DNA from: Neorhizobium huautlense
GTDB taxonomy: Bacteria; Pseudomonadota; Alphaproteobacteria; Rhizobiales; Rhizobiaceae
NCBI RefSeq assembly: GCF_002968575.1
Contig: NZ_PVBM01000002.1
Span: 248,001-312,000, forward strand
Length of the DNA: 64,000 bases
Direction: 5' to 3'
Shown: positions 63,613 through 64,000 of the stretch, one piece after another
How positions within the stretch are numbered: position 1 is the first letter of the stretch
How the letters are laid out: every line of letters starts with the position of its first letter
Notes under the pieces: generated by a model
Databases searched by the model: none
The model's input: the letters and a program-made list of their open reading frames with translations, nothing else
What the model was told of the DNA's origin: nothing
Translations under genes and position numbers: made by a program

Positions 63613-64000
63613 CTATCGCACCCGCTTCAGGAAACCGTCGGGAGCGACGGTGACGAGCAGCTTGTTTTCGACGGATTTGTCGATCTCGAATTCCGGATGG
63701 CTTTTCAGATACTCGAAAACGGCGGTCTTCGGATTGTCGCCGGGGTTCCAGGGGCGATCCTTGAAGAAATCGCGCGGCAGGTCTTCGACAAAGGTATCGA
63801 ACACCGCGCAATAGCAGCCGGGCGTCACGAGTGGTGCATAGGCTTCGAGCTCGGCAAGCACGTGTTCGTGAGTATGCATCGAATCAAGGCAGACCATCAC
63901 CCGCTTGTAGGGAGCCGCGGCTTCGCGCACCGCATCGACGATCTCCTTTGCGACCGACGATCCTTCGAACATCTGGATGCGGCTTGCCATCGGATGGGTC
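63613..64000 (-). CDS. Cephalosporin hydroxylase / CmcI-like methyltransferase (partial)
   Basis: The C-terminal 129 codons are visible; the frame stays open to the right edge, so the ATG at 63990 (MASRIQMFEGSSVAKEIVDA) is probably internal. VMVCLDSMHTHEHVLAELEA, YAPLVTPGCYCAVFDTFVED and NPKTAVFEYLKSHPEFEIDK with LLVTVAPDGFLKRVR at the end match the CmcI/rhamnosyl O-methyltransferase family, SAM-dependent enzymes acting on secondary metabolites or surface sugars. Rhizobial copies are usually near polysaccharide genes. It is leftward, converging on fliL. Confidence 0.85.
   Translation of the reverse strand, partial: THPMASRIQMFEGSSVAKEIVDAVREAAAPYKRVMVCLDSMHTHEHVLAELEAYAPLVTPGCYCAVFDTFVEDLPRDFFKDRPWNPGDNPKTAVFEYLKSHPEFEIDKSVENKLLVTVAPDGFLKRVR

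Overview
The window looks like a chromosomal segment of a Rhizobiaceae alphaproteobacterium (Rhizobium, Neorhizobium or Agrobacterium type). The evidence is the gene set and order of the chemotaxis and flagellar locus (icpA-cheS-cheY1-cheA-cheW-cheR-cheB-cheY2-cheD-cheT-fliF, visN-visR, flhB/fliG/fliN/fliM/motA, flgF-fliI-flgBC-fliE-flgG-flgA-flgI-motE-flgH-fliL). The DUF2948-hisD-UPF0262-phosphatase-infA-maf-yacG string and the bcsN/bcsA/bcsB cellulose genes point the same way. Base composition is high GC with long antisense shadow ORFs.

Layout. 1-3.9 kb: N-terminus of a transporter-type sensor kinase, mscL, an aminotransferase and galE. 3.9-9.9 kb: a group of small secreted or envelope proteins (two DUF1236 proteins, a Gly/Asn-rich protein, a polysaccharide deacetylase, a 30-residue membrane peptide) and a NarL-type two-component pair. 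Four promoters of the form GGAAC-N17-GTT in this stretch suggest general stress (EcfG/RpoE2) control. 10-17.3 kb: housekeeping genes (tRNA-Thr, murA, SDR, DUF2948, hisD, UPF0262, phosphatase, infA, maf, yacG) ending at tRNA-Phe.

17.28-27.80 kb: a 10.5-kb integrated element in the 3' half of tRNA-Phe, bounded by a 53-bp perfect direct repeat. It has a tyrosine integrase, an Arc-type repressor and an AlpA-like protein diverging from a region with three copies of a palindromic operator. A putative replication initiator carries three 23-bp-period iterons inside its own coding sequence, as in the lambda O gene. It also has an HNH nuclease, an HK97-type capsid protein, a 3'-truncated tape-measure gene and two unrecognised cargo genes at the attL end. 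Portal, terminase and prohead protease are absent. It is either a degenerate siphoprophage or a phage satellite of the PICI type, and is the most interesting part of the window.

27.9-36.6 kb: a 3-methyladenine glycosylase gene displaced from the tRNA by the element, then a cellulose synthase locus (bcsN-bcsA-bcsB leftward, a large TPR protein divergent). 36.6-63.5 kb: the chemotaxis/flagellar regulon. IcpA feeds CheA/CheW/CheS; CheY1 and CheY2 are the response regulators; CheR/CheB/CheD adapt receptors; CheT is a probable phosphatase; VisN/VisR are the master regulators; the rest builds the MS ring, switch, motor, rod, P and L rings and export ATPase. A 364-bp leader in front of icpA contains a probable structured RNA. 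The rightward operon ends at a strong terminator right after fliL with no fliP, followed by the end of a cephalosporin-hydroxylase-like gene.
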